Source: Rhodospirillales bacterium
GTDB lineage: Bacteria; Pseudomonadota; Alphaproteobacteria; Micavibrionales; Micavibrionaceae
Direction of reading: 5' to 3'
DNA: 62,240 nt
NCBI GenBank assembly: GCA_020638365.1
Contig: JACKIQ010000008.1
Coordinates: 1 to 62,240, forward strand
A program made the translations under genes and the position numbers. This document shows positions 16,546 through 25,034 of this stretch, piece after piece. The notes beneath the pieces were generated by a model. That model was not told where the DNA came from and ran no database searches. It saw only the letters and a list, made by a program, of their open reading frames with translations. Positions within the stretch are counted from its first letter, which is position 1. Each line of letters starts with the position of its first letter.

Positions 16546-16622
16546 TGGCGTCCCCGGCGGGATTTGAACCCACGACCTCAGGATTAGGAATCCTGCGCTC
16601 TATCCTGCTGAGCTACGGGGAC
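16546..16622 (-). tRNA. tRNA-Arg (anticodon CCU)
   Basis: A 77-nt cloverleaf on the minus strand with acceptor stem GTCCCCG/CGGGGAC, anticodon loop TTCCTAA (CCU, reads AGG), T-arm GGGTTCAAATCCC and an encoded CCA. It lies about 150 bases upstream of the MFS/spermidine synthase-like gene on the same strand. Confidence 0.95.
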
Positions 16623-16690
16623 AGATATGAAAGCCTTTTTAGCAGGGTTATCCTTAAAGGAAAACAGCCTAAATTTGCCCTTTAATCTCT

Positions 16691-16717
16691 TCTTTTAAAA
16701 GAATCTTTTCAAAAGAT
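16691..16717. promoter_or_regulatory. Two adjacent A/T palindromes upstream of trhP
   Basis: TCTTTTAAAAGA (16691-16702, perfect) is followed directly by ATCTTTTCAAAAGAT (16703-16717, 7-base arms around one base). They lie between the divergent tRNA-Arg and trhP genes, 25 bases before the trhP start, and could bind a dimeric regulator. The function is inferred from symmetry alone. Confidence 0.35.
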
Positions 16718-16741
16718 AGCTGTTTGTGCTTATGTACGGCC

Positions 16742-18427
16742 ATGACGAAGCTACAAAAGAACGCTGTTAAGCGCCCGGAGCGCTCGGAATTGCTGATGCC
16801 CGCAGGCTCGCTAGAAAAACTTAAGGTCGCCGTGCTTTACGGGGCTGACGCGATCTATATGGGTACCCCGGACATGTCGCTACGCACGAAATCCAGCTTT
16901 ACGCTGGAGGAGGTGGTGGAGGGGATTGAGTTTGCCCACGCGCACGGCAAGAGGGTGTATCTTACGTTAAATCTCTTTACGCATAACAAGGATATTGCCA
17001 AGCTGCCCGAATATCTGGATACCGTTCGGAAAGTGAAACCGGATGGTCTTATCATCGCCGATCCGGGGGTCTTTCAGTTCGTCAAGGAGCATGCGCCCGA
17101 ACTGGAGCTTCACATTTCCACGCAGGCTAACGTCTGTTCATGGCTGTCGGTTAAATTCTGGCAGGATGCCGGGGCGAGCCTGTGCGTTCTTGGACGCGAG
17201 GTGACCTTTGCCGAACTTAGCGAAATTCGTGATCATTGCCCGGATGTCAAGCTGGAAGCGTTCGTGCACGGCGCGATGTGCATGACCTATTCCGGGCGCT
17301 GCCTTTTATCGAACTTCATGTCGGAGCGGGGTGCCAATCAGGGCAACTGCGCGAATAGCTGCCGCTGGAGCTATAAAGTCCATATCCGTATGAAGGACGG
17401 GACGCTTAAGGATCTGGAGATCAACGAGGAGAACCGCGAAATGTTCGAGTTCTTCCTGGAGGAGGGGTATCGGCCCGGCGAGATGATGCAGCTCGAAGAA
17501 GACGATCGCGGGGCCTATATTCTCAATTCACGCGACCTTTGCCTTATGCCCAAACTGGACGATTACCTCCGGATCGGCGTTGACTCGCTGAAGGTGGAGG
17601 GGCGGAATAAAAGCGCGTTTTACGTCGCCGTTGTCGCGCGGGCTTACCGCATGGCTATTGACGCTTATTACCGTGATCCGAAAAACTGGGATCCGCGCCC
17701 TTATATGAGCGAACTTGATACCGTTCCGAACCGCGGTTACACGCTTGCCTTTCATGAAGGACGACTGACGAACCTCGCGCATGGTTACGATAACACCGGG
17801 GCATATTCCACACACGAGTTTGCCGGGATGATTACCGGGGTTACCGAAGATGCCTTCCTGATGCAAGTCAAGAATAAGATCGAGGCCGGAGATGTTCTGG
17901 AGTTTGTTTCTCCAACTGCAGCCGAGCCGGTCTTGCTGCGGATTTATTCTTTTGAGAACGCTAAAAACGGCAAGGTTACCGAGGAGGTCAACGCTTCGCC
18001 GGAAATAACAATCAGGATTCCGTTCTCACTTTTCGATCACGAGTTCATTCCCGATCTTATCGAAAATCTTCCGCCCATGACGATTGTGCGAAAAGAGAAG
18101 CTTTTGACGGATGTTCAGGAAAACCGCCTAAAGCTTGATAAAACCGTTCAGAATCTTGAACTCGGGCGCGGGCGTGCCGAGTCTTTTGACGAGAAGCGGA
18201 CCGCGTTGCTCGAAGCGAAGGCGGAGGATTCCCGGGACAGGGTTTTGAAGTCGCCGCGCATAGGCGTCGAGGGGTGCTGCGGGAAGGGGTGTAACGGCTG
18301 CCTGGTCTTCTGGCACGCGCCGGAGTATGCGAAGGCCCGCGAGGTTCTTAAGACCAAGAAGCAGGGCGAGATGCTGGCGCGAAAATTCATTGAGCCTGTT
18401 GAAGGGGCCAAGAAGACGGGAACTTGA
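16742..18427 (+). CDS. trhP: U32-family protein, TrhP (YegQ)-like tRNA hydroxylation enzyme, with C-terminal Cys cluster
   Basis: This protein has 561 residues from ATG 16742; TTG 16724 is a longer alternative. TrhP takes part in forming 5-hydroxyuridine at tRNA position 34 with prephenate. The U32 core covers about 1-420. Four conserved cysteines of this subgroup are present at about 180, 187 (MTYSGRCLLS), 203 and 207 (GNCANSCRW), as expected for iron-sulfur binding. It is about 100 residues longer than E. coli TrhP: the C-terminal extension carries CCGKGCNGC (cysteines near 512, 513, 517, 520), possibly a second metal site. Assignment to TrhP rather than the RlhA or UbiU branches rests on the YSGRCLLS and NSCRW motifs. 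Confidence 0.83.
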   Translation: MTKLQKNAVKRPERSELLMPAGSLEKLKVAVLYGADAIYMGTPDMSLRTKSSFTLEEVVEGIEFAHAHGKRVYLTLNLFTHNKDIAKLPEYLDTVRKVKPDGLIIADPGVFQFVKEHAPELELHISTQANVCSWLSVKFWQDAGASLCVLGREVTFAELSEIRDHCPDVKLEAFVHGAMCMTYSGRCLLSNFMSERGANQGNCANSCRWSYKVHIRMKDGTLKDLEINEENREMFEFFLEEGYRPGEMMQLEEDDRGAYILNSRDLCLMPKLDDYLRIGVDSLKVEGRNKSAFYVAVVARAYRMAIDAYYRDPKNWDPRPYMSELDTVPNRGYTLAFHEGRLTNLAHGYDNTGAYSTHEFAGMITGVTEDAFLMQVKNKIEAGDVLEFVSPTAAEPVLLRIYSFENAKNGKVTEEVNASPEITIRIPFSLFDHEFIPDLIENLPPMTIVRKEKLLTDVQENRLKLDKTVQNLELGRGRAESFDEKRTALLEAKAEDSRDRVLKSPRIGVEGCCGKGCNGCLVFWHAPEYAKAREVLKTKKQGEMLARKFIEPVEGAKKTGT

Positions 18428-18463
18428 AAGGCAAGCTCGATAAAACTGAATACCACTCTTTAA

Positions 18464-18748
18464 ACATCTTCATCTTTTTATCGCTCTTCTCAATTCGTGC
18501 ACTTTGCCGTTTCGGTAGAGAAGGTTATGGGTATCGAAGGGGATGATCCGGGTTTCTACGGTTACAAAATGGATGAAGGAGCGTTTGACGCTGGCAGCGC
18601 ATAAATTGTAACCATTGAGAAACCGGACGATTGTACTACAGAAGATGTTTTCATAGACCAGCTTGGGAAGGTTACGCCTGTCGGGAGTGTCCTGCTCATC
18701 ACCAGCTGGCTTTCGCTACTTTTTTGTTCTGGTCAAAAAGACAGATAA
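18464..18748 (+). pseudogene. Decayed ORF with one in-frame stop
   Basis: This fills most of the 362-base gap between trhP and the PDZ-protein gene. One frame reads as protein-like sequence from about 18464 (ATG candidate at 18527, MGIEGDDPGFYGYKMDEG...), hits TAA at 18602-18604, then continues in the same frame (IVTIEKPDDCTTEDVF...) to TAA at 18746. The mixed, non-repetitive composition on both sides of the stop suggests a gene remnant with a nonsense mutation. The family is not recognised. It could also be two unrelated short ORFs. Confidence 0.4.
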
Positions 18749-18789
18749 GGACCGTCACTAACTCACGGTAATTTTAGTCTTTCTATCTT

Positions 18790-20616
18790 TTACAAATCGC
18801 ATTTCAGGCATTGGCTGACAAAAGGTATCTGGGAGAAGATCATGATCTTCTTTTCCTTGTCACTTAACGTCTTGAACAAGGCAGCTGCTTCCTCCATGCG
18901 TCCGCTCCAGTAGAGGCGCTTCAGATACGCGCGGTTGAAAAAATCTCCGTGCTCCTTGAATTTGCTGTGTTTTTTAATCTGCTCCATTTTTTCCGGAGGG
19001 GCCGCCTGCCCATACATGCTAAACAAGTCATGATAGTTGTAGCTTTTGCCGAAACGCCTTTCCTGTTCGACCGTCCATTCCAAAGCCTCATCGTACTTTC
19101 GTACCTCGATGAAAATATCTATGATCTGATCGTAATCAAAGCTGTCATAGCCGTAGGAATCAAATTCCTGCCGACTGAAGGCACTGTTCAGGTCGGCGGC
19201 CAAAACTTCGTAAAATTTCCTGATTTCTAGCTTATTTCTTTTCCGCTCTTCCATGTCGGTATTTTTCAGCAAAGCATATGTTTCGCTGATCAGCTTTGGC
19301 ATATCGCGATAAAACTGCACAGCCAGGCCGATTGCGCTTCTTGAGTTTGCGCTGTCTACCGTCAGATCAATGAGGGGGGCGAGAGGGTCTTTTGAGAAGT
19401 ACTGTTCGATAACCTTGCGCCCCATATGGATCGAGCCACGTGCGCCGTGAGCCTGAACAAGCGTGCGCGCCAGAAGACCTCTGAACAACGGATCTATTTT
19501 CTCCGTATGTTTTGTCAGTTGATCGGTCAGGCTGAACATCAAATCATCCTGCTGCAGTTTTTTTAACATTCTGATGACCAGAATATCGTCCTTGTTTGTC
19601 TTTTGGCGCGGATAAGACAAAATGATTTTCAGAATTTCTTCACCATTCTTCATTTGCTCCTGCTTGACATGAAAAATAAGAGCGTCTTCAAGCATTTTGG
19701 TTTTCCACTCGGAGTCATAATCCTTTGATTCCAGAAATGTTTTTATCAGGTCATGTCTGCCCGTTGCTGCAAGCGCCCGACCTAGTGATCGTGCGTCAAA
19801 TTTTAGAATTTTCGGGGATTTTTTTGCGGCCTCAATAACGTCTGTCAGATACGGCATCGCGCTGTCGGTATGACCATACTCTCCAAAATACTGCGCGGCA
19901 TACAAAAGGCCGTTCGTATCAATGGCTCCGCCCCTGTCAGAACTGACTTTACTGCGTGTGTAGGTCAAAAATTTTTGATCCGGCTTTTTTTTCAGCACGC
20001 TTTGCGCTCTCAGCATTGAAGGATAGTCATACTTGATGTCTGCCAACTGGTAGAACGCTTCTTCCGCTTTTTCGTACTCGGATACGGCGATGTCCATCCT
20101 GTTCATCTGGACAAGGCGATCAATATTCGAAGTATGAGCTATAAAGCGGTCTTTTGGCTGGTTGCTGTCGAAAGCGCTTTTTAGCATTGTTTCTAGTACG
20201 CACTCAGCAGTTGGTGCGAGGTAGCAATCTGCCAGAGGATCGCCGTCCTTTATTACGCGCCAGGTTTTTGCCGGTTTAGCGGGGTCTATAGTCAGGGTAT
20301 GAAGGGTACCGTTTCTCTTGACCACTACCTGAACAGGCTTATCCGTCTTCTTTATGCTTAACTGGCCTTTTACCTGATGGATGTACCATACGGCGACGTT
20401 GTCGATTTCCATGATATAGTCACCGGACATCATTCCCGCGGAGGCTGCTAGGCCGTTCGGGTCGATATCTTTTACATAGGGCGACACGCCTTGTTTGACT
20501 TCTATTCCGAGCTTTAACGGCTTTTGAGGATCAAGTGCTTGGGCATGAGCACAGGAGCCAGACAGAATTGCGAGAGATACCATTCCCAGCAGTAAGGCAA
20601 AGTATATTTTTTTCAT
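18790..20616 (-). CDS. Exported PDZ-domain protein with helical repeat region
   Basis: This 608-residue exported protein has a signal peptide (about 1-26, ending CAHAQA). A PDZ domain spans about 33-115 (LGIEVKQGV...GLAASAGMMSGDYIMEIDNV), followed by a long alpha-helical part (about 140-600) of TPR-like or solenoid character without a clear repeat consensus. It has no protease domain, so it is not DegP-like, and is more likely a periplasmic scaffold that recognises protein C-termini. Its only neighbours are tRNA-Leu upstream and the decayed ORF downstream. No family name can be given. Confidence 0.8.
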   Translation of the reverse strand: MKKIYFALLLGMVSLAILSGSCAHAQALDPQKPLKLGIEVKQGVSPYVKDIDPNGLAASAGMMSGDYIMEIDNVAVWYIHQVKGQLSIKKTDKPVQVVVKRNGTLHTLTIDPAKPAKTWRVIKDGDPLADCYLAPTAECVLETMLKSAFDSNQPKDRFIAHTSNIDRLVQMNRMDIAVSEYEKAEEAFYQLADIKYDYPSMLRAQSVLKKKPDQKFLTYTRSKVSSDRGGAIDTNGLLYAAQYFGEYGHTDSAMPYLTDVIEAAKKSPKILKFDARSLGRALAATGRHDLIKTFLESKDYDSEWKTKMLEDALIFHVKQEQMKNGEEILKIILSYPRQKTNKDDILVIRMLKKLQQDDLMFSLTDQLTKHTEKIDPLFRGLLARTLVQAHGARGSIHMGRKVIEQYFSKDPLAPLIDLTVDSANSRSAIGLAVQFYRDMPKLISETYALLKNTDMEERKRNKLEIRKFYEVLAADLNSAFSRQEFDSYGYDSFDYDQIIDIFIEVRKYDEALEWTVEQERRFGKSYNYHDLFSMYGQAAPPEKMEQIKKHSKFKEHGDFFNRAYLKRLYWSGRMEEAAALFKTLSDKEKKIMIFSQIPFVSQCLKCDL

Positions 20617-20666
20617 AACGATTCCCGGCTATATTTTATGCCTCTCTCAAGAGGACGGCGATTTTT

Positions 20667-20751
20667 TGGTGGGCCTGGAGGGACTTGAACCCTCACGTCC
20701 AAAGGACAACGGATTTTAAGTCCGCAGCGTCTACCATTCCGCCACAGGCCC
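20667..20751 (-). tRNA. tRNA-Leu (anticodon UAA)
   Basis: An 85-nt class II tRNA on the minus strand with acceptor GGGCCTG/CAGGCCC, a long variable arm, anticodon loop CTTAAAA (UAA, reads UUA), T-arm GGGTTCAAGTCCC and an encoded CCA. It lies directly upstream of the PDZ-protein gene. Confidence 0.95.
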
Positions 20752-20891
20752 CTATGAATGTTGCCCATCTTAAGCACAGAAGGGCCGATGATGCAATCGA
20801 CGTGACCGCAGTCTTTCGCATGATTGAATATCGGCTTAAATCGTACTACTATCGTGACTGCCCCGGATACACAGACAAAAGGTAGGACGTG

Positions 20892-21734
20892 ATGTCGGAA
20901 GACGATTATCAGGCCGGGTTGCGCGGGGAGACCCACTATCACGGGCAATTATCGCAGGATTACCAGCGCGGACTGGCCAAGCGAGAGGGGCGGACGCTTT
21001 CGCCTTCCGCGCTTGCACAATCCATGGGCGGAGCGGCGGCGTTCGGACCGGGGCTTATCGTTCTGGGCGCGACGCTTTATCTCAGCATTATCATTCTTGT
21101 CATCGCGAGCTTCATTTTTCCTGTCGGGGCCGGGATTACGCTTCTGGCGTATCTGGCGTTTTACCAGCTTACCTATAACCCCATGGTTAACTGGCTGGCG
21201 TACGCCATCGCGTTTCTTGTGCCGGGGATTTTCCTTTTCGGGGCTTCCATGCAGGTCGAGAAGGCGATTGCGGAAAACAGACGCTACCGTTTTTTCCGCA
21301 CCGTCTGGCGGATGATTTTTGGGGGGCTGGCGGGGTCTTTTATCGCTGTCCAGTTAACCGATCCCGGCCCGGTCATCCCCGAGGATTTATCCTGGCAGAT
21401 AACTTTTCTGTTCATGCAGGCGGTGGGGATCGCAGTCGGGGCGTTTATCATGCGGAAAATATCACGCCGGATGGACAGGTCTTATGAGGGCATGGACACG
21501 CCGCTGTTGCCCAAGGTCGTAAGGTTTTTGCCGTTGCCAAAGTTTCCTACGCCGCATTTCATGGAAGATGATGAAGAGGTCAAGCGCCGCCATGAAATCT
21601 TAAGCCAAAGACTGAGCCAGATGGAGCGGGCCGAGGTTACCAGCGGAGATAAATTTTACAAGCTGCGGTATCAGGTTGCCGATCTCGAAGGGCTGCTGGA
21701 ATACCGCGCGAATAAGAGAGCGGGGCAGGGCTAA
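20892..21734 (+). CDS. Membrane protein with cytoplasmic helical tail
   Basis: This 280-residue protein starts at ATG 20892 (GTG 20889 is adjacent), preceded by AGGTAGGA. A soluble charged N-terminus (1-45) is followed by about five hydrophobic segments between 48 and 195 and a charged C-terminal tail (about 200-280) of predicted coiled-coil character (RRHEILSQRLSQMERAEV). There is no recognised family and no catalytic motif. It is divergent from tRNA-Leu and convergent with the MarR-like gene. Confidence 0.8.
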   Translation: MSEDDYQAGLRGETHYHGQLSQDYQRGLAKREGRTLSPSALAQSMGGAAAFGPGLIVLGATLYLSIIILVIASFIFPVGAGITLLAYLAFYQLTYNPMVNWLAYAIAFLVPGIFLFGASMQVEKAIAENRRYRFFRTVWRMIFGGLAGSFIAVQLTDPGPVIPEDLSWQITFLFMQAVGIAVGAFIMRKISRRMDRSYEGMDTPLLPKVVRFLPLPKFPTPHFMEDDEEVKRRHEILSQRLSQMERAEVTSGDKFYKLRYQVADLEGLLEYRANKRAGQG

Positions 21735-21763
21735 TCCTTAACCATGCTTAGTATTAAGAAGTG

Positions 21764-22099
21764 TTACAGACTGGAGACTACGTCTGATAATCTGGAAATT
21801 ACAGCATGACCTTCGGCTGTCAGAAAAAGTTCTTTCCTGCGACGTTCCGCTGCCGATATCCTGACCTCGATTAACCTATATGGACTGCCTTTTTGCCTGT
21901 TCGTTGACAGAGCGCCTAATATTCTTGATGCGGTCGAGAGGGGAAGCGCTGTCTTTTCAGAAAGGCGCGTTACAGACAAGCCTTCCTCGATCCCAATTTC
22001 ACACAGGCATCTTGCATAATGCAATGGAAATTCAGGGTCTATCTTTTGCAGCTCGCATAAGATTTTCAGGAGATGTTGGATCTCGCGGGTCATGATCAC
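21764..22099 (-). CDS. MarR-like winged-helix regulator
   Basis: A 111-residue DNA-binding protein. LSVTRLSEKTALPLSTASRILGAL (about 41-64) is a clear helix-turn-helix, and the wing region (RLIEVRISAAERRRKELFLTAEG) has the MarR signature, in which the ligand-binding acidic residue pattern ends in LTAEG. It is short for a MarR protein (usually 140-160), lacking part of the N-terminal dimerisation helix. An overlapping ORF upstream (22032-22274) could mean a frame disruption or a separate small gene. Confidence 0.78.
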   Translation of the reverse strand: MIMTREIQHLLKILCELQKIDPEFPLHYARCLCEIGIEEGLSVTRLSEKTALPLSTASRILGALSTNRQKGSPYRLIEVRISAAERRRKELFLTAEGHAVISRLSDVVSSL

Positions 22100-22274
22100 G
22101 ATTTTGTGCCATAGTTAGCTTTCTGCCAGCCGTCACTATGATCTGCGTGTAGGGTAAGTCAATCATTATTTCACCCTCACAGGTTGTGTATGACATGCTC
22201 GGAGTTAAGCCCAATTTTCTGTCCACTTCCAGAAAAACAGCAAAAAGACGGTATGGTGCAAAGTACACGTACAT
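22032..22274 (-). CDS. Possible small protein overlapping the MarR-like gene
   Basis: An 80-codon ORF starts at 22274 behind a good Shine-Dalgarno (GGAG with six bases to the ATG). A promoter-like TTGCGA-16-TATAGG lies just upstream. Its last 68 bases overlap the start of the MarR-like gene in another frame. It may be a real leader gene, or the N-terminal part of the regulator separated by a frameshift. No family is recognised. Confidence 0.3.
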   Translation of the reverse strand: MYVYFAPYRLFAVFLEVDRKLGLTPSMSYTTCEGEIMIDLPYTQIIVTAGRKLTMAQNRDHDPRDPTSPENLMRAAKDRP

Positions 22275-22452
22275 CGGGAACTCCCGATCCGATGCGCCCT
22301 ATACGGAAAGGCCATCAGGTCGCAATTATTACTCTAGGTTGCGTTTATTAGTATAAATACATATAAGATGCGGAGTCAATTATTGGCATCCATGAAATTG
22401 AGTGTGAAGGCAGACAAGGTGGAAAATGATGATCCGTCCAGAAGGGCCCCGG

Positions 22453-22792
22453 CTATGTCCGTCTCTCCAAAACTTGCTCCGTAAAAGCACATTCTTTCAT
22501 TGAGGTTTCGCATAAGCAAGTGTTGTAAAGCGACGTATTTGTAAAGTCCGAATTATCCAAAATAGCCTCGGAAATATTCGCTCCGGTCAGATTTGCCCCC
22601 TGAAAACTTGAACATCTCATAATTGCGCCATCACAATTTAGACCGCACAAATTTTCGTAGGAAAGGTCTACGCCACTCAAATCAAGATTTTTTTCGATTG
22701 CATGCTCCAGGCATTCTTTTATTGATGTATAATTCCCTTTAAAAAGCGTTTTACCATTTATGCGATTTTTTTAATTTTTTAGTGGAGCGCAT
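22453..22792 (-). pseudogene. Pentapeptide-repeat protein fragment with poly-A frameshift
   Basis: The readable part codes for a pentapeptide-repeat protein: KNRINGKTLFKG, SIKECLEHA, then repeats such as GANLTGANISEAILDNSDF and a C-terminal Cys-rich end. This frame has no ATG near its start, because it opens right after a stop in a run of seven A (22766-22772 on the minus strand). Removing one A joins it to ATG at 22792 and gives MRSTKKLKNRI..., the expected kind of start for this family. The gene is therefore frameshifted, or slippage restores it. Only about 110 residues remain, so it is also short. It is isolated from other genes. Confidence 0.6.
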
Positions 22793-22943
22793 AACAACTT
22801 CACAGTGCGATTGATTAGGGATGATTGATATATTGCAACTATTCTTTTCGTAAAATCAAATTTTTGTTACTTCTTCCATACTGCTGTATGGGCTGCCGTT
22901 AACGGGCTATTCTTAAGTATTAGAACTCTTACGCAGGTACCCT

Positions 22944-24800
22944 ATGAGTACTGACAAGCCAAGCCTAGAGAAAGGACTTCTGACGCTCCGGGAAGCCGTT
23001 AAAAGTCTATCTAACAAGCCTGGCGTTTACCGCATGATCTCTTCAGCCGGAGAAGTCCTTTATGTTGGAAAGGCCAAAGCCCTTAAGAACAGAGTTTCAT
23101 CGTATCTTTCGGTTACAAAATTGCCAGAGCGGTTGCAACGTATGGTTTATCTCACAGACCGAATGGAGTTTATTACGACGCATACCGAGGCCGAAGCGCT
23201 TCTTCTTGAATCCACGCTTATCAAGAAGTTACAGCCCCGTTACAACATCCTGTTACGCGATGACAAATCCTTCCCCTATATCCTTCTAAGAGAAGACCAC
23301 GATTTCCCTCAAATTCTAAAACATCGGGGAGCCAAGAAAGTTAAAGGGCAGTATTTCGGGCCTTTTGCGAGTGCCAGCGACGTGACCCGGACACTTGTCA
23401 TCCTGCAAAGGGCTTTTTTACTTAGAAATTGCACGGACAGCTATTTTGGGCAGAGAACACGACCGTGCCTGCAATTCCATATCAAGCGTTGCACAGCCCC
23501 TTGTGTCGGCCTGGTCAGCGAGGAAGACTACAGGGTGCAAGTCGAAGGGGCGCGTGAATTTCTTTCTGGAAAAAGCCGCCATGTACAGGAGAGGATGCAA
23601 AGCGCTATGGAAAAGGCAAGCAAAGATCTTAATTACGAGTTGGCTGCTTCTTATCGTGATCGCATCCGCGCACTTACGAGTATTCAAACCCGACAGAACG
23701 TCTTTGATATCGGTACAAGCGATTTAGATATTCTTGCCCTTTACCACCACGAGGGGAAAAGTTGCGTACAGGTTTTCTTTTTCAGGGCAGGGCAGAATTA
23801 CGGTAACCGCTCCTACTTTCCCCGGCATGATGCTCAGGAAAAACCAGAAGATATTCTTTGCGCTTTTCTGGCTCAATTTTATCAAGGTAAGCCGCTTCCA
23901 GGAACCGTTCTTGTCAGCCATGATTTGCCTCGCAAGGCTCTTCTTGAAGATGCCCTGAATTTACATAGCAATCGTAAGGTTTCTCTTATCCGCCCCTGCC
24001 GCGGCAAGAAGCGTAAACTCATGGATTTCGCCCTTGATAATGCCCGCGATGCACTCATGCGTCACCAGTCCACGCAGAAAGGGCTGGAAGATACCTTGAT
24101 AAAAGTTTCCGAGCTGTTCTGCCTTGATGACGTTCCTGACCGGATTGAGGTCTATGACAACAGCCATATTTCAGGAACTAACATGACCGGTGCCATGATC
24201 GTTGCCGGCCGTGAGGGCTTTACTAAAAGCGCTTATAGGCGGTTTAACATCAAAAACGCCATATCCGGTGATGATTACGGCATGATGCGCGAAGTTCTCA
24301 TGCGGCGTTTTAAGAGGGCTCTAGCAGAGCAGAATGAACAGGGACGAGTTGACTGGCCTAGCCTGATCCTGATCGACGGCGGGCAGGGGCAGTTCAACGT
24401 TGCGCAAGAGGTTCTTGAAGAATGCGGCGTTGCAGACTCTGTAGCGATCGTAGCAATTGCCAAGGGTAAAGACAGAAATGCCGGCCGAGAGCAATTTTTC
24501 TTATCTGGCAAAGCGCCTTTTACCCTTCCTGTAAACGATCCTGTCCTGCATTATCTACAAAATCTTCGTGATGAGGCGCATCGCTTTGCTATTGAAGGGC
24601 ATAGAGGCAGACGCCGAAAGGCAATCAGCGTTTCTCCCCTTGATGAAATTCCCGGTATAGGTGCGAGGCGCAAAAAAGCCCTGCTTTTGCATTTCGGATC
24701 GGCCAAGGCTGTTGCCGCGGCAGGCGTTGCCGATCTGGAACGTGCGCCCGGCATTTCCAAAGCTGTCGCGCAAAAGATTTATGATTATTTTCATGGTTAA
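22944..24800 (+). CDS. uvrC: Excinuclease ABC subunit C
   Basis: This 618-residue subunit of UvrABC nucleotide excision repair makes both incisions. The N-terminal GIY-YIG nuclease (about 25-105: NKPGVYRM...VLYVGKAKALKNR) is followed by a UVR motif (about 205-245), the RNase-H-like C-terminal nuclease (about 385-545, DNSHISGT and LIDGGQGQ) and two helix-hairpin-helix motifs at the end (EIPGIGARRKKALL, RAPGISKAVAQKI). It is full length. A hairpin at 24837-24859 follows the stop. Confidence 0.97.
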   Translation: MSTDKPSLEKGLLTLREAVKSLSNKPGVYRMISSAGEVLYVGKAKALKNRVSSYLSVTKLPERLQRMVYLTDRMEFITTHTEAEALLLESTLIKKLQPRYNILLRDDKSFPYILLREDHDFPQILKHRGAKKVKGQYFGPFASASDVTRTLVILQRAFLLRNCTDSYFGQRTRPCLQFHIKRCTAPCVGLVSEEDYRVQVEGAREFLSGKSRHVQERMQSAMEKASKDLNYELAASYRDRIRALTSIQTRQNVFDIGTSDLDILALYHHEGKSCVQVFFFRAGQNYGNRSYFPRHDAQEKPEDILCAFLAQFYQGKPLPGTVLVSHDLPRKALLEDALNLHSNRKVSLIRPCRGKKRKLMDFALDNARDALMRHQSTQKGLEDTLIKVSELFCLDDVPDRIEVYDNSHISGTNMTGAMIVAGREGFTKSAYRRFNIKNAISGDDYGMMREVLMRRFKRALAEQNEQGRVDWPSLILIDGGQGQFNVAQEVLEECGVADSVAIVAIAKGKDRNAGREQFFLSGKAPFTLPVNDPVLHYLQNLRDEAHRFAIEGHRGRRRKAISVSPLDEIPGIGARRKKALLLHFGSAKAVAAAGVADLERAPGISKAVAQKIYDYFHG

Positions 24801-24836
24801 GTCACAGCCTTCTGCATGGCGTTTTTTAAAAACCAG

Positions 24837-24859
24837 CCTGAAAAAAATTTGTTTTCAGG
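24837..24859. repeat. Hairpin downstream of uvrC
   Basis: CCTGAAAA (24837-24844) pairs perfectly with TTTTCAGG (24852-24859) around a 7-base loop. No T-tract follows on the plus strand, so efficient termination is doubtful. It may be a 3' processing or pausing element. Confidence 0.35.
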
Positions 24860-24923
24860 AATATCAATGTCATACAATTTTGTCTGGGGAAAACTTCGAA
24901 TCGAGTCTTGCGGGGTAAAATAA

Positions 24924-24978
24924 CCCATGTTAGTTTCGGGTTAATCTTACATGGGAGTTCGTATTTTTAGTTTCGGGT
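24924..24978 (+). promoter_or_regulatory. Repeats in the bactofilin gene leader
   Basis: TTAGTTTCGGGT occurs twice (24930-24941 and 24967-24978, 37 bases apart, about three helical turns plus). CCCATGT (24924-24930) and ACATGGG (24949-24955) form an inverted repeat around the first copy. This arrangement, 57 bases upstream of the bactofilin start, resembles operator sites or a structured leader. No regulator is known. Confidence 0.35.
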
Positions 24979-25034
24979 GGGCACAATAGCGTGTTCATCG
25001 TACTCAACTGTTAATCGTGGAAAGGTGCGTCAAG

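Noticed and set aside
22392..22484. 30-codon plus-strand ORF after a TTGCGT-17-TATAAG promoter-like pair
   Set aside because: No ribosome-binding site, and it overlaps the pentapeptide-repeat remnant antisense; too weak to call a gene.
24837..24859. Intrinsic terminator for uvrC
   Set aside because: The hairpin is real, but no T-tract follows on the plus strand; listed only as a hairpin.
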